A stretch of 64,000 nucleotides of DNA from Microbacterium sp. VKM Ac-2870 (GCF_015350795.1 NZ_JADKSH010000002.1:434001-498000); one strand, 5' to 3'; shown: positions 44,542-52,276, counted from the stretch's first letter. Translations and numbers: made by a program. Notes: generated by a model not told the origin, from the letters alone.

Positions 44542-45765
44542 ATGAGTCCCCGCATCCTCGACCAGTCATCCAAGCTCAAGGACGTCCTCTACGAGATCCG
44601 TGGAGCCGCCCTGGTGGAAGCTGACCGGCTCGAAGCCGACGGGCACCGCATCCTCAAGCTGAACACGGGCAACCCCGCCGTCTTCGGTTTCGAAGCGCCG
44701 TACCAGATCGTGCGCGACATGATCGAAGCTGTGCCGCACGCGCACGGCTATAGCGACAGCCGCGGCATCATGTCAGCGCGTCGGGCGGTCGTCTCGCGCT
44801 ACGAGCAGGTCGCTGGCTTTCCGAAGTTCGATCCCGACGACGTGTATCTGGGTAACGGCGTCTCAGAGCTGATCACGATGACGATGCAGGCGCTCCTGGA
44901 CAGCGGCGACGAAGTGCTGATCCCCGCCCCCGACTATCCGTTGTGGACCGCGATGACGTCCTTGGCGGGCGGCACGCCGGTGCACTACCGCTGCGACAAC
45001 GAGGGCGACTGGCAGCCCGACCTCGACGACATCCGCGCGAAGATCACGCCGGCGACGAAGGCGATCGTCGTCATCAACCCCAACAATCCCACCGGCGCCG
45101 TCTACTCGCGAGAGGTGCTGGAGGGGATCGTCGAGATCGCCCGCGAGCACTCTCTCCTGCTGCTCAGCGATGAGATCTACGACCGGATCCTCTTTGACGA
45201 CGCCGTTCACATCCCGCTCGCGACCCTCGCTCCGGACCTGCTCTGCTTGACGTTCAACGGTCTGTCCAAGACCTACCGCGTCGCGGGCTACCGCTCGGGC
45301 TGGCTCGTCATCACCGGGCCGAAGAAGCACGCCGCGGGCTTCCTGGAGGGCATTCAGCTGCTCGCCTCGACCCGTCTGTGCCCCAACGTTCCCGCCCAGT
45401 ATGCGGTGCAGGCCGCCCTGTCGGGGGTGCAATCCATCGACGCCCTCATCGGCCCGAGCGGCCGGCTGCACGAACAGCGGGATGCCGCCTACGACGCTCT
45501 CACCGCGATCCCGGGCGTGCAGTGCCACAAGCCGCGTGGGGCGCTGTACGCGTTCCCTCGCCTTGACCCCGAGGTCTACGAGATCCGCGACGACGCGAAA
45601 TTCGTCTACGACTTCCTCGTCGCCGAGCACGTGCTGCTTGTACAGGGCACCGGGTTCAACTGGCCGACGCCCGACCACTTCCGGATCGTCACCCTTCCCG
45701 AAGCACGCGTGCTGACCGAGGCGATCGAGCGGCTCGGTAACTTCTTGGCGTCGTACCGTCAGTAG
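44542..45765 (+). CDS. PLP-dependent aminotransferase, AlaA-like (glutamate-pyruvate type)
   Basis: A 407-residue fold-type I aminotransferase that most resembles AlaA, which makes alanine from pyruvate and glutamate. LKLNTGNPAVFGFEAP and GYSDSRGIMSARRAV near the N-terminus, VYLGNGVSELI for cofactor phosphate, INPNNPTGAVYS near residue 180, and the Schiff-base Lys in FNGLSKTYRVAGYRSGW near 240 are all present. The C-terminal HFRIVTLPEARVL carries the substrate-binding Arg. The TATCCT element sets the start. Substrate is inferred by family resemblance. Confidence 0.9.
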   Translation: MSPRILDQSSKLKDVLYEIRGAALVEADRLEADGHRILKLNTGNPAVFGFEAPYQIVRDMIEAVPHAHGYSDSRGIMSARRAVVSRYEQVAGFPKFDPDDVYLGNGVSELITMTMQALLDSGDEVLIPAPDYPLWTAMTSLAGGTPVHYRCDNEGDWQPDLDDIRAKITPATKAIVVINPNNPTGAVYSREVLEGIVEIAREHSLLLLSDEIYDRILFDDAVHIPLATLAPDLLCLTFNGLSKTYRVAGYRSGWLVITGPKKHAAGFLEGIQLLASTRLCPNVPAQYAVQAALSGVQSIDALIGPSGRLHEQRDAAYDALTAIPGVQCHKPRGALYAFPRLDPEVYEIRDDAKFVYDFLVAEHVLLVQGTGFNWPTPDHFRIVTLPEARVLTEAIERLGNFLASYRQ

Positions 45766-45810
45766 CGGTCGCGGGCGGCTCTGTCGGCGGTGAGTCTGTC
45801 GTCGTCCGGA

Positions 45811-46251
45811 CTAGAGCAAGCCGAGCGACGTCGCCCGCCACCGGCCGTCCCAGCCCTCCAGGCGCATCGCGACCGCGCGGGTACGCGCGGGACCGGCGAC
45901 GATCACGACGCCTTCGACGACGCCGTCGGCCGGTGACGAGAACCGTGTGGAGAGGATGCGGTGCGCGGGGCGGGCGGGTGGCACGCCGCGTGCGCTGCGC
46001 GCCCGGGCGGAGAGGTTGGACCGGGTCAGCAGCGCGCGGAAGGCATCTTCGCCGAACCAGCGAGCGAGCTGGTCGACCTCGCGCACACCCGCCAACACCT
46101 CGAGAACGCCGATCGTCAGGTTCTTCAGCAGAGGTTCGGGTTCGGGCAGCGCCTCGGTGGCGGTCCGCTGCGGGGCGAAGTACTCAGCCACCTCGAGGGC
46201 CGAGCCGCGTCGCATCGTCGATCGGGCAGCGCTGGCGGATGTGCGAACCAC
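45811..46251 (-). CDS. Rv3235-family protein
   Basis: A 146-residue protein of the Rv3235 family, found downstream of secA in actinobacteria. Conserved features are the cluster EPEPLLKNLTIGVLEVLAGVREVDQLARWF near the middle and the C-terminal VAMRLEGWDGRWRATSLGL. Function is unknown; the fold resembles small alpha-beta adapter domains. GTG at 46251 is chosen because AGGAGGT lies six bases upstream; an ATG at 46278 in frame lacks such a site, and the much longer upstream frame overlaps the divergent gene. Confidence 0.82.
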   Translation of the reverse strand: MVRTSASAARSTMRRGSALEVAEYFAPQRTATEALPEPEPLLKNLTIGVLEVLAGVREVDQLARWFGEDAFRALLTRSNLSARARSARGVPPARPAHRILSTRFSSPADGVVEGVVIVAGPARTRAVAMRLEGWDGRWRATSLGLL

Positions 46252-46264
46252 GTTCCGACCTCCT
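46252..46264 (-). promoter_or_regulatory. Strong ribosome-binding site deciding the Rv3235-family start
   Basis: AGGAGGT on the minus strand at 46258-46264 with a six-base spacer CGGAAC to the GTG at 46251. One of the best Shine-Dalgarno sites in the window. Confidence 0.65.
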
Positions 46265-46344
46265 CTGTCGATTTCCATCCCCTGGGCGGGCGTTTGACGA
46301 GTACAGCACAGAGCGTGCGGACCGTGGATGAGAATCCTCCAACC

Positions 46345-46368
46345 TGTGGACAAGCGCCCTGTGGACAG
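46345..46368. promoter_or_regulatory. DnaA-box-like pair
   Basis: TGTGGACAA at 46345 (reverse complement TTGTCCACA, the actinobacterial DnaA-box consensus) and TGTGGACAG at 46360, one mismatch, 15 bases apart in direct orientation. They lie in the divergent gap between the Rv3235-family gene and the gene at 46408. DnaA binding is untested. Confidence 0.4.
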
Positions 46369-46395
46369 TTCGGACGGCGCGCCGCATCCCTGATC

Positions 46396-46401
46396 TAGGG
46401 T
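46396..46401 (+). promoter_or_regulatory. -10 element (TAGGGT) of the gene at 46408
   Basis: TAGGGT six bases before the GTG, leaderless geometry, 28 bases downstream of the second DnaA-box-like site. Confidence 0.5.
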
Positions 46402-46407
46402 CGGCGC

Positions 46408-47016
46408 GTGCGCTGGGACCGCTTCTTCGAGGATCTGGAAGACCAACTCGACTCCGAATGGGAGGCCGAGCGAGCCGCGCTGGACACGGAGGCCGAGCGG
46501 CTGCGCTTGTCGCGCATTCCGCTGCGCGACCGGCTGGTCGCCCTCGCCGGCAGCGGCGGGCGAGTTCCGGAGATCACGGCCGATCTGCGTGACGGCACCG
46601 TGCTGGCCGGGGCGGTCACCCGCGTCGGCGCGGACTGGATGGCACTGAGTGTGCCCGGCGCCGGCACCGCGCCGGTCTGGCTCGTGCCCTCCGAGGGGAT
46701 ATCGACGCTGGTGCTGCGGGCGGAGGACGTTCTCGCCACCGCCCGAGATGCGAACCCGGGTGGCACTCTCGGCCAGCGCATGATGTTCGGTTTCGTGCTT
46801 CGAGATCTCGTTCGCCGCCGCATACCGGTGACGGTCCACCTGACGTCAGGGCGCGTGCTCTCCGGCACGATCGACCGGGCCGGAGCGGACCATCTCGACA
46901 TCGCCGTCCACGAGATCGGCGCCGTCCGCCGCGCGGATCAGATCACGGGCTATCGACTCATTCCACTCGGTGCGGTCGCCGCGGTACGCCTCGACGCCGT
47001 CGTCGATCTCATCTGA
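46408..47016 (+). CDS. Conserved hypothetical, possible LSm-like repeat protein
   Basis: A 202-residue protein beginning with an acidic helix (RWDRFFEDLEDQLDSEWEAERAALDTE) followed by two similar beta-strand units: VPEITADLRDGTVLAGAVTRVGADWMALSV at about 50-80 and VTVHLTSGRVLSGTIDRAGADHLDIAV at about 140-168. Both read as LSm/Hfq-like small barrels (strand, D/S-G-x-V-L-x-G, x-R-x-G-A-D). I do not recognise a named family or know a function. It is separated from its divergent neighbour by the DnaA-box-like pair. Confidence 0.7.
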   Translation: MRWDRFFEDLEDQLDSEWEAERAALDTEAERLRLSRIPLRDRLVALAGSGGRVPEITADLRDGTVLAGAVTRVGADWMALSVPGAGTAPVWLVPSEGISTLVLRAEDVLATARDANPGGTLGQRMMFGFVLRDLVRRRIPVTVHLTSGRVLSGTIDRAGADHLDIAVHEIGAVRRADQITGYRLIPLGAVAAVRLDAVVDLI

Positions 47017-47040
47017 ATCGACGACGCTCGCCCCGCCGTA

Positions 47041-47322
47041 TCAGTCGGGGTTGCGGACGGTGCCGCGGCCCCAGAGCTCGGGAAAGCTCGCCGCATTCGA
47101 CTCGCGCCACAGCGCCATCCGGCGTGCATCTTCGGCCTGGTCGTCGAGATATTCTGCGACGCTGTCGGCCTCGATTCGCCACCGGGCCGGGGAGCCCACC
47201 TTGGCGCCGTGCAGACGCCCGTCGAGCACGAGGGCGATGACCTCATCGACGGCGAGTTGCATCATCTCCGCCACTTGGGCGGGAGTCAGCAGGCGCACGC
47301 CGGCGGCGGACGAATCGGGCAT
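47041..47322 (-). CDS. Helix-turn-helix (excisionase/BldC-like) DNA-binding protein
   Basis: A 93-residue protein with a MerR-type/excisionase winged HTH: LLTPAQVAEMMQLAVDEVIALVLDGRLHGAKVGSPARWRI, ending EYLDDQAEDARR. Such one-domain proteins near secA are conserved in actinobacteria and resemble the developmental regulator BldC in size and fold, although identity with BldC is not claimed. CATAAT six bases upstream supports the ATG. No phage or integrase gene is nearby, so an excisionase role is unlikely. Confidence 0.82.
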   Translation of the reverse strand: MPDSSAAGVRLLTPAQVAEMMQLAVDEVIALVLDGRLHGAKVGSPARWRIEADSVAEYLDDQAEDARRMALWRESNAASFPELWGRGTVRNPD

Positions 47323-47328
47323 GAGGAC

Positions 47329-47334
47329 ATTATG
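47329..47334 (-). promoter_or_regulatory. -10 element (CATAAT) of the HTH gene
   Basis: Minus-strand CATAAT, one base from the TATAAT consensus, six bases before the ATG at 47322. Confidence 0.5.
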
Positions 47335-47372
47335 CGTTCCCGGCGGGGGCGGCTCGCCGGTCCACGCCGGGC

Positions 47373-47381
47373 TGTGGATAA
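47373..47381. promoter_or_regulatory. DnaA-box (TGTGGATAA)
   Basis: TGTGGATAA is the reverse complement of TTATCCACA, a perfect R1-type DnaA box, located 39 bases upstream of the SAF-domain gene. Binding is untested. Confidence 0.45.
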
Positions 47382-47408
47382 CCGACTCTGTCGGCAGGGC
47401 GGATCGGC

Positions 47409-47414
47409 CACGAT
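47409..47414 (+). promoter_or_regulatory. -10-like element (CACGAT) of the SAF gene
   Basis: CACGAT six bases before the ATG at 47421; weaker match than its neighbours but same geometry. Confidence 0.3.
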
Positions 47415-47420
47415 GTCCTC

Positions 47421-48050
47421 ATGAACGACACCGTCTCCGCTCGCCCCCGTCCGCGGGCCTTCTGGGCGGACCTCAGGTTCCTGCTCGGTATCGCGCTGAT
47501 CGTCGTGTCCGTCGTGGGTGTGTGGTTCGTCGTCGCTGCGGCCCGCCAGACCGCCCCGGTCTTCGCCGCCGCGTCGACAATCGTGCCGGGACAGAGCGTC
47601 GAAGCCGACGATCTCCGCGTCGTCGAGGTCGCGCTCGGGCAGGTCCAGGAGTCGTATGCGTCTCCGGCAACGTTGCGACCGGGGTCGGTCGCGACCAGGA
47701 CGGTCCCCGCCGGCGAGCTCGTTCCGCGCGACGCCGTGGGCGATGCGAGCCGGGCGCGCACGACGACGATCGTGCTCCACAGCGCGAGCGACGTGCCCGC
47801 ATCGGTGACGACGGGCTCGGCCGTCGAGGTGTGGGCCGCGGCGCCGCGCGATCGTGGCGCATTCGACACTCCACGCATCCTCGTCGGTGCCGCGACGGTC
47901 GCATCCGTCGACCGCGATCGCACGATGATGGGAAGCGGCGGCACGGCGGTGGAGATCGTCATCGCACGAGCCGACGTCGCCGCCGCGCTAGCGGCCGTCG
48001 CCGATGGGTCGAATCTGTCGATCGTGCCGACGGACGGGGCTGGCTCGTGA
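47421..48050 (+). CDS. SAF-domain (CpaB-like) membrane-anchored protein
   Basis: A 209-residue protein with one N-terminal transmembrane segment (residues about 19-42) and an outer SAF domain: ASTIVPGQSVEADDLRVVEVALG and RTVPAGELVPRDAV. This is the layout of CpaB/RcpC-type pilus assembly proteins. It is translated with a CpaE-like ATPase through a GTGA overlap, but no pilin, CpaF ATPase or TadB/C genes are near. It may act in a reduced Tad-like or other envelope process; the role is unknown. Confidence 0.82.
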   Translation: MNDTVSARPRPRAFWADLRFLLGIALIVVSVVGVWFVVAAARQTAPVFAAASTIVPGQSVEADDLRVVEVALGQVQESYASPATLRPGSVATRTVPAGELVPRDAVGDASRARTTTIVLHSASDVPASVTTGSAVEVWAAAPRDRGAFDTPRILVGAATVASVDRDRTMMGSGGTAVEIVIARADVAAALAAVADGSNLSIVPTDGAGS

Positions 48051-49354
48051 CCCTCGGGGTGGTCATCGCCTCCGATCGCGTCGGAGCGCACGCACTCGCC
48101 GAGCGCTTGCAAGATGCCGATGTCGACGTGCGGCTCGTCGTCGCGGCGCATGCCCCGGCCGAGGCCGCCGCCGATGCCATCACCGGACGCGAGGCCGCTG
48201 AGCTGCTGGGCGCGCTCGCCGGGGCCGATGTGCTGGTCGTCGAGGCGGCTCGCGACACACTGACCGCCCAGTTGGTGACGGTATGCGACCGATTCGGTGT
48301 GCGTATCGTCGCGCTCTGCGACGGCGCCGCTGGACGGCGACTGGCCGAGATGTTCGGCGTCGCGGCGAGTGAACTGGACGATGCGTCCCTAGAGATCCTC
48401 GCGCCCGGACCTCTCGCCAGGATGGCTACTCCCGACGGGCGCGTCATCGCGGTCTGGGGCCCCTCAGGGGCTCCGGGACGGACCACGCTGGCCATCGAGA
48501 TCGCGGGCGAGCTCGCGCGGGATGGGCGCCGTGTGGGGCTGGTCGACGCCGATACCCACGCCCCGTCGGTGGCCCTGCTCACCGGCCTCGCCGATGAGGG
48601 GCCGGGATTTGCCGCAGCCTGTCGTGCCGCCGAACGCGGCATCCTCACGAACGCCGAGCTCGAGCGCATCGCCGTGCCGTTGGGAGATGTGGCGGTGCTC
48701 ACCGGCATCAACCGACCCGGCCGCTGGCCCGAGCTGACCTCCGTGCGCGTCGAGGGGGCCCTCTCGCACTGTCGCAGCTGGGTCGACGAGGTCGTGATCG
48801 ACGTCGCCGCGCCGCTCGAGCGCGACGAGGAGATCGTCAGCGACCTCGACGGGCCGCGGCGGAACGCGGCCACCCTCGCCGTGCTGTCTGCTGCCGACAC
48901 GGTGATCGCCGTGGTCTCGGCCGATCCCGTCGGCGTCTCACGCTTCGTCCGCGCGTACGCCGATCTCCGCGCGGCCGTCGGCGGCGCTCGGATCCATGTC
49001 GTCGTCAACAAGACGCGATCCTCGACTCTCGGGTTCGACGCCCGCACACAGGTGCGGCGCACGCTCGAGCGGTACATCGGGATCTCCGACATCTGGTTCG
49101 TCCCGTGGGACCCGAAGGCCGCGGATGCCGCGGTGCTCCAAGCGCAGCCGATCGGGCTGGTGACGCCCCGCTCGGCACTGTCGGCAGCGGTACGTCGCCT
49201 GGTCGGGGAGGCCATCGTGCCTCCCGTGCCGGTGCGCGGCGACAGCGCACGGGCGCGACGCGCCACCGTGTCTTCCGGCACCGACGCGGGCGTCGAGGGG
49301 GAGCGCTGGAGCCGCCGCGCGGGCCGCTCGCGGCGCGCCACGGCTCGCGTCTGA
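48047..49354 (+). CDS. CpaE-like MinD/ParA-family ATPase
   Basis: A 435-residue protein. Residues 1 to about 120 form a receiver-like/atypical domain; the ATPase domain starts near 130 with WGPSGAPGRTTLAIEIAGELARDGRRVGLVDADTHAPSVALLTGL. This is a deviant Walker A region (no Lys is visible in the usual KGGxGKT position; GAPGRTT stands there), followed by the switch I Asp. VVIDVAAPLERDEE is the switch II region. CpaE proteins position pilus machinery. It is paired with the SAF gene by a GTGA overlap. The tail is Arg-rich. Confidence 0.8.
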   Translation: MTLGVVIASDRVGAHALAERLQDADVDVRLVVAAHAPAEAAADAITGREAAELLGALAGADVLVVEAARDTLTAQLVTVCDRFGVRIVALCDGAAGRRLAEMFGVAASELDDASLEILAPGPLARMATPDGRVIAVWGPSGAPGRTTLAIEIAGELARDGRRVGLVDADTHAPSVALLTGLADEGPGFAAACRAAERGILTNAELERIAVPLGDVAVLTGINRPGRWPELTSVRVEGALSHCRSWVDEVVIDVAAPLERDEEIVSDLDGPRRNAATLAVLSAADTVIAVVSADPVGVSRFVRAYADLRAAVGGARIHVVVNKTRSSTLGFDARTQVRRTLERYIGISDIWFVPWDPKAADAAVLQAQPIGLVTPRSALSAAVRRLVGEAIVPPVPVRGDSARARRATVSSGTDAGVEGERWSRRAGRSRRATARV

Positions 49355-49394
49355 GGGCTGCGGGAACGCGCGGTCCGCGCAGAAGGTTGTCGCC

Positions 49395-49400
49395 TAGGCT
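49395..49400 (+). promoter_or_regulatory. -10 element (TAGGCT) of pdtaS
   Basis: TAGGCT six bases before the GTG at 49407, identical to manA and bcp in hexamer and distance. Confidence 0.55.
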
Positions 49401-49406
49401 GGGTGC

Positions 49407-50900
49407 GTGTCGACCCTCAGCGAACTCGTCTATGCCCAGGGCCGCTCGACGGATGCCGACATCGAGTGGCTGCATCGGCTCGCCGGAGACGGCCAGCTCC
49501 TGGCAGACCTGGCGTTCGCCGACATCGTGATCTGGGTGCCGACGAGCGACGATTCCTTCATCGCGGTCGCCCACACGCGTCCCAGCGGAGCGGCGACCCT
49601 GTTCTACCGCGACATCGTCGGGGATCTCGTGCGTCCCCAGTGGCGCACGCAGGTACGCGACGCGTTCACCCGGATCGCGATCGTCGACTCGGCATCCCCG
49701 GACTGGTTCGAAGAGACCCCCACACGCGTACGCGCCGTTCCGATCGTGCGCACTGTGGGCGGGCCGAACACGCAGCCGGCCGTGGTCGGTGTCCTCACCC
49801 GTCACACCAACCTCGGCGAGGCGCGGACGCCGTCGAGGCAGCAGATCACGTTCAACGACGCCGCCGATGACCTCTTCGGCATGATCGCCAGCGCCGATTT
49901 CCCCGACCTCGCCGCTCCGACCTCGCCGCGTCGCGGCGCCCCGCGCGCCTCGGACGGACTCATCCGAATGGATGTCGACGGTGTCACGACCTTCGCGAGC
50001 CCGAATGCCCTCTCCGCTTTCAACAGGCTTGGATTCGACGATGAGCTCGAGGGCGAATCGCTGCTGGAGGTGACGACCGGCATCCTCCCCAAGGGGCGCG
50101 ACTTCGACGAGTCACTGCCGATCGTGATGGCCGGACGTGCGCCGTGGCGCGCCGACGTCGAGGCGCGGGGTGTGACCGTGTCGTTGCGCACCATCCCGCT
50201 GAAAGACCACGGCACACGAATCGGCGCCCTCGTGCTCTGCCGCGACGTCACCGAGATCCGTCACCAGGAGCAGGAGCTCATCACCAAGGATGCGACGATC
50301 CGCGAGATCCACCATCGGGTGAAGAACAACCTGCAGACGGTCGCCTCGCTGCTGCGCATCCAGTCGCGCCGAACGCACTCGGACGAAGCGCGCGATGCGC
50401 TGACCCACGCGATGCGTCGCGTCGCCGCGATCGCCGTGGTGCACGACACGTTGTCGGAGGGCCTGGCGCAGAAGGTCGACTTCGACGATGTCTTCGACCG
50501 TGTGCTCAAGCTCGTCGCGGAGGTTGCGGCGTCACCGAACACCCGGGCACGCACCCGCAAGACGGGAACTTTCGGCACACTGCCCAGCGAGTACGCCACT
50601 CCGCTGGCGCTCGCGCTGACCGAACTGGTCACGAACGCCGTCGAGCACGGCCTCGTCGATCAGGAAGGTGAGGTCGAGATCATCGCCGAACGCACCGAAG
50701 AGACGCTGGGCGTCAAGGTTCGCGACACCGGAGTAGGGCTTCCCGAAGGTCAGGTCGGCCGCGGACTGGGCACACAGATCGTGCGCACACTCATCCAAGG
50801 CGAACTCAGCGGCACGATCGACTGGCATACGCTGGTCGGTTCGGGAACCGAAGTGACCATCGAAATCCCGATGCGCTACCTCGGGCGCCCGCCGCTCTGA
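49407..50900 (+). CDS. pdtaS: Sensor histidine kinase PdtaS-like (HisKA_2 family)
   Basis: A 497-residue soluble kinase: an N-terminal GAF-like domain (residues 1 to about 155), a PAS-like domain (about 190-285, GLIRMDVDGVTTFASPNAL), the HisKA_2 box EIHHRVKNNLQTVASLL with His302-His303, and the ATPase domain with LTELVTNAVEHG and DTGVGLPEG. In M. tuberculosis PdtaS signals to the ANTAR-domain antiterminator PdtaR and lies beside whiB1, the same arrangement seen here. No pdtaR is in the window. No transmembrane segment, so it senses a cytosolic cue. Confidence 0.93.
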   Translation: MSTLSELVYAQGRSTDADIEWLHRLAGDGQLLADLAFADIVIWVPTSDDSFIAVAHTRPSGAATLFYRDIVGDLVRPQWRTQVRDAFTRIAIVDSASPDWFEETPTRVRAVPIVRTVGGPNTQPAVVGVLTRHTNLGEARTPSRQQITFNDAADDLFGMIASADFPDLAAPTSPRRGAPRASDGLIRMDVDGVTTFASPNALSAFNRLGFDDELEGESLLEVTTGILPKGRDFDESLPIVMAGRAPWRADVEARGVTVSLRTIPLKDHGTRIGALVLCRDVTEIRHQEQELITKDATIREIHHRVKNNLQTVASLLRIQSRRTHSDEARDALTHAMRRVAAIAVVHDTLSEGLAQKVDFDDVFDRVLKLVAEVAASPNTRARTRKTGTFGTLPSEYATPLALALTELVTNAVEHGLVDQEGEVEIIAERTEETLGVKVRDTGVGLPEGQVGRGLGTQIVRTLIQGELSGTIDWHTLVGSGTEVTIEIPMRYLGRPPL

Positions 50901-50925
50901 CGAGCTGCGGTGCGCAGGACGCCGG

Positions 50926-51174
50926 TCAGCTCGCGCGGCGTGCGCGGGCAGCGCGACGCTTCAAAGCGCGGCGCTCGTCTTCGGACAAGCCGCCCCAGAC
51001 GCCGGAGTCCTGTCCGGTCTCCAGGGCGTACTGCAGGCAGACCTCCGTGACGGTGCAACGCGCGCACACGGACTTGGCTTTTTCGATCTGGTCGACGGCG
51101 GGACCCGTGTTCCCTACGGGGAAGAACAGCTCGGGGTCGACGGTCAGGCAGGCGGATTTGTCGCGCCAATCCAT
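50926..51174 (-). CDS. whiB1: WhiB1-type iron-sulfur regulator
   Basis: An 82-residue WhiB protein. The [4Fe-4S] ligands Cys9, Cys37, Cys40 and Cys46 are at the same positions as in M. tuberculosis WhiB1, and MDWRDKSAC, DPELFFPVGNTGPA and DSGVWGGLSEDERRALKRR match it closely. WhiB1 is an essential, nitric-oxide-responsive partner of the primary sigma factor. AAGGAG lies eight bases before the ATG at 51174, which beats the upstream in-frame ATG at 51285. It is convergent with pdtaS, the conserved arrangement. Confidence 0.95.
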   Translation of the reverse strand: MDWRDKSACLTVDPELFFPVGNTGPAVDQIEKAKSVCARCTVTEVCLQYALETGQDSGVWGGLSEDERRALKRRAARARRAS

Positions 51175-51248
51175 AGTGGGGTGCTCCTTGATGCGGGATG
51201 AGAAGTTCGGGTGGGTGTGACGTCGGGCGTCGATTACCCTGATGGTGT

Positions 51249-51264
51249 GCGAGCAGACGCTCGC
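51249..51264. repeat. Short hairpin upstream of whiB1
   Basis: GCGAGC-AGAC-GCTCGC, a perfect 6-bp inverted repeat about 75 bases upstream of the whiB1 ATG, in the divergent region. Confidence 0.35.
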
Positions 51265-51276
51265 CCCACGCCACTG

Positions 51277-51306
51277 TGGGAGCACACGGATACTCCAATG
51301 CTCCCA
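51277..51306. promoter_or_regulatory. Inverted repeat in the whiB1 divergent promoter region
   Basis: TGGGAGCA at 51277 and TGCTCCCA at 51299 are perfect inverted repeats with a 14-base spacer, centres 22 bases apart, about two helical turns, as expected of a dimer operator. It lies between whiB1 and the membrane protein gene; the binding protein is unknown. The rest of this 213-base gap shows no gene. Confidence 0.4.
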
Positions 51307-51387
51307 TGGTCATTCAGATGAATCAAGGGTGAACTCGGCATTTCCCCCGGCGTGTGCTGTGTAACGCCTGCACGAAGGACGCGCGCC

Positions 51388-51780
51388 ATGACGACAACGA
51401 CCGCCGAACGGGTGGCTTCCGCCCTCCTCGGGCTCGAAGGAGTCACCGTCTTCGTTCTGGCCGGCTGGCAGGTCGTCGCGCTCGTCACAGGCGACACCGA
51501 CGATGCCGCCAGTTCCGTGGCGCTGGTCGTTCTCACCACGATCGGCGCTCTCGCCCTCGTCGCCTTCGCGGTCGCGGTCTTCCTCGGGCATTCGTGGGGC
51601 CGCTCGGGCGGCATCGTGGCGCAACTGCTCATCCTGGCGGTGGCGCTCGGCGCGGCGACCGGGCCGACGGCCGCACCCGCAACGGCTGTTGCGACCGCTG
51701 CCCCGGCCGTGCTCGCTCTGGTTGCGCTGTTCACCGCGGTGCGCCGAGCGGCAACGCGCCGCCCGCCGGAGGAGCGTTGA
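51388..51780 (+). CDS. Small four-helix membrane protein, unknown function
   Basis: A 130-residue hydrophobic protein with four predicted transmembrane segments (about residues 10-33, 43-66, 72-90 and 95-115) and an Arg-rich cytoplasmic tail. AAGGA lies eight bases before the ATG, which fixes the start over an ATG at 51352. I do not recognise a family with certainty; similar short integral membrane proteins are common in Microbacteriaceae. It is divergent from whiB1 and convergent with bcp (16-base gap). Confidence 0.72.
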   Translation: MTTTTAERVASALLGLEGVTVFVLAGWQVVALVTGDTDDAASSVALVVLTTIGALALVAFAVAVFLGHSWGRSGGIVAQLLILAVALGAATGPTAAPATAVATAAPAVLALVALFTAVRRAATRRPPEER

Positions 51781-51796
51781 CGCTGCTCGATCGGGA

Positions 51797-52264
51797 TCAG
51801 GCCAGCCCGAGAAGCGACCGCACGCGTGCGACGTGCCCGGTCGCCTTCACGTTGTAGAGGGCGTGGCTCACGACGCCCCCGGCATCCACGACCACGGTGG
51901 AGCGGATGACGCCCTCCACGACCTTGCCGTAGTTCATCTTCTCTCCCCAGGCGCCGTAGGCATCGTGCACGGCGTGGTCCGGGTCGCTGAGGAGAGGGTA
52001 GGTCAGCCCGTCGCGTTCGCGGAAGCGGCGCAGCGTCGCGGGGTCGTCGCGTGAGATGCCCAGGACGGTGTAGCCCGCCGCGTGCAGCGGCCCAAGGCTG
52101 TCGCGGAAGTCGCACGCCTCGGTGGTGCAGCCGGGAGTCATGGCCGCCGGGTAGAAAAAGATGATGACGGGGGTGCCGCGCAGTTCGCCGAGACGGACGG
52201 GGGTCTCATCCTGGTCGACGAGGGTGAAGTCGGGCGCAGCGGTGCCGGGTTCGAGGCGGGTCAT
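51797..52264 (-). CDS. bcp: Thiol peroxidase Bcp (peroxiredoxin)
   Basis: Thioredoxin-dependent peroxiredoxin of the BCP/PrxQ type, reducing hydrogen peroxide and organic peroxides. The 155-residue protein has the peroxidatic Cys46 in MTPGCTTEACDF with Thr43 and the presumed resolving Cys51, and RSTVVVDAGGVV in the second half. The start is supported by TAGGCT exactly six bases upstream. Together with KatG it gives this window two peroxide-removing enzymes; bcp lies next to the rsgA-aroA operon but has its own promoter. Confidence 0.95.
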   Translation of the reverse strand: MTRLEPGTAAPDFTLVDQDETPVRLGELRGTPVIIFFYPAAMTPGCTTEACDFRDSLGPLHAAGYTVLGISRDDPATLRRFRERDGLTYPLLSDPDHAVHDAYGAWGEKMNYGKVVEGVIRSTVVVDAGGVVSHALYNVKATGHVARVRSLLGLA

Positions 52265-52270
52265 GACACC

Positions 52271-52276
52271 AGCCTA
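52271..52276 (-). promoter_or_regulatory. -10 element (TAGGCT) of bcp
   Basis: Minus-strand TAGGCT six bases before the ATG at 52264. It lies between bcp and the rsgA stop, so bcp is transcribed on its own as well as possibly by read-through. Confidence 0.55.

Noticed and set aside
47041-47322. Excisionase-like protein as a sign of a mobile element
   Set aside because: No integrase, attachment site, tRNA gene or composition change nearby; the gene is better read as a chromosomal BldC/excisionase-type HTH regulator.
46345-47381. Origin of replication
   Set aside because: Only three scattered DnaA-box-like sites, no AT-rich unwinding region and no dnaA/dnaN/gyrB genes.
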